6,192 nucleotides of DNA from NCBI GenBank assembly GCA_902468045.1, contig CABQXG010000090.1, forward strand, positions 1 through 6,192, read 5' to 3'. Made by a program: the position numbers and the translations under genes. The DNA comes from an uncultured Collinsella sp. Its GTDB lineage: Bacteria; Actinomycetota; Coriobacteriia; Coriobacteriales; Coriobacteriaceae. Numbering within the stretch: position 1 is the stretch's first letter; the number at the start of each line of letters is the position of its first letter. This document shows positions 6,015-6,192 of this stretch, in pieces. The notes below the pieces were generated by a model. The model was given only the letters and a program-made list of their open reading frames with translations, did not search any database and was not told the origin of the DNA.

Positions 6015-6062
6015 CTTGCGTGCGATGGTTGGCGCTCCGTCGGTGCCGTGCCGATGCGGTGC

Positions 6063-6192
6063 CTATTTCCAAGGGTGCGATGTCAGGTGCCAGCCGCCGC
6101 AGTATTCGCATTTGTAGCAGGCCAAACCGCGCCGCCCGCGGCTTTCGCAGTCGGCCATAACTGCCTCGGCCTCGGCGCGCGTGTCGTAACGG
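6063..6192 (-). CDS. Small zinc-ribbon protein, N-terminal part outside the window
   Basis: The last 42 residues are visible, ending in CYKCEYCGGWHLTSHPWK before a TAG at 6065-6063. The arrangement C-X2-C-X2-C followed by GGWH is typical of small zinc-ribbon or zinc-finger-like proteins that end in a YxCxYCGGWHL-type motif. Upstream residues RYDTRAEAEAVMADCESRGR look like a short helix with alternating charge. The function of these small proteins is not established to my knowledge. The gene converges on rsmJ with 48 bp between the stops and no clear terminator. The call rests on the motif and the open frame to the right edge. Confidence 0.7.
   Translation of the reverse strand, partial: RYDTRAEAEAVMADCESRGRRGLACYKCEYCGGWHLTSHPWK

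Noticed and set aside
6015..6062. Possible terminator between rsmJ and the convergent zinc-ribbon gene
   Set aside because: GGTGCC and TGCCG repeats are present but in direct orientation, and I found no good stem with a T-run.

Overview
The window looks like ordinary chromosome of a moderately high-GC Gram-positive bacterium. Genes are dense, several starts carry strong Shine-Dalgarno sequences, and the gaps hold GGGAC-containing hairpins. My best guess is the class Coriobacteriia, perhaps Collinsella. That rests on overall impression of the proteins and on memory of similar intergenic elements, not on a search. I see no CRISPR array, transposase, prophage, tRNA or rRNA gene.

Layout, left to right. 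Bases 1-874 (minus) hold most of an EamA/DMT-family transporter that runs off the left edge. It is divergent from a LysR-family regulator (1033-1899, plus) across a 158-bp AT-richer gap with a small inverted repeat. The regulator converges, with only 27 bp between stops, on a complete MATE-family efflux protein (1927-3309, minus). The 3310-3525 gap holds a cluster of GGGAC-type repeats, including a perfect 9-bp-stem hairpin. Next come rlmA, a 23S rRNA guanine-N1 methyltransferase (3526-4341, plus), a second GGGAC-loop hairpin just after its stop, and a good intrinsic terminator (4395-4432). A 133-residue four-helix membrane protein of unknown function (4469-4870, minus) converges on that terminator. 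From 5103 the plus strand carries a 47-residue single-helix membrane microprotein with a very strong ribosome-binding site, then an RsmJ-like 16S rRNA methyltransferase (5310-6014). The right edge cuts a small minus-strand zinc-ribbon protein whose last 42 residues are visible (6063-6192).

No single pathway unites the window. Two themes recur: small-molecule transport (DMT with its probable LysR regulator, and MATE) and rRNA methylation (RlmA on the large subunit, RsmJ on the small). The most unusual content is outside the large genes: the GGGAC-loop hairpins, which share a 13-nt loop pattern despite unrelated stems, and the microprotein. I found no convincing new multi-gene system.
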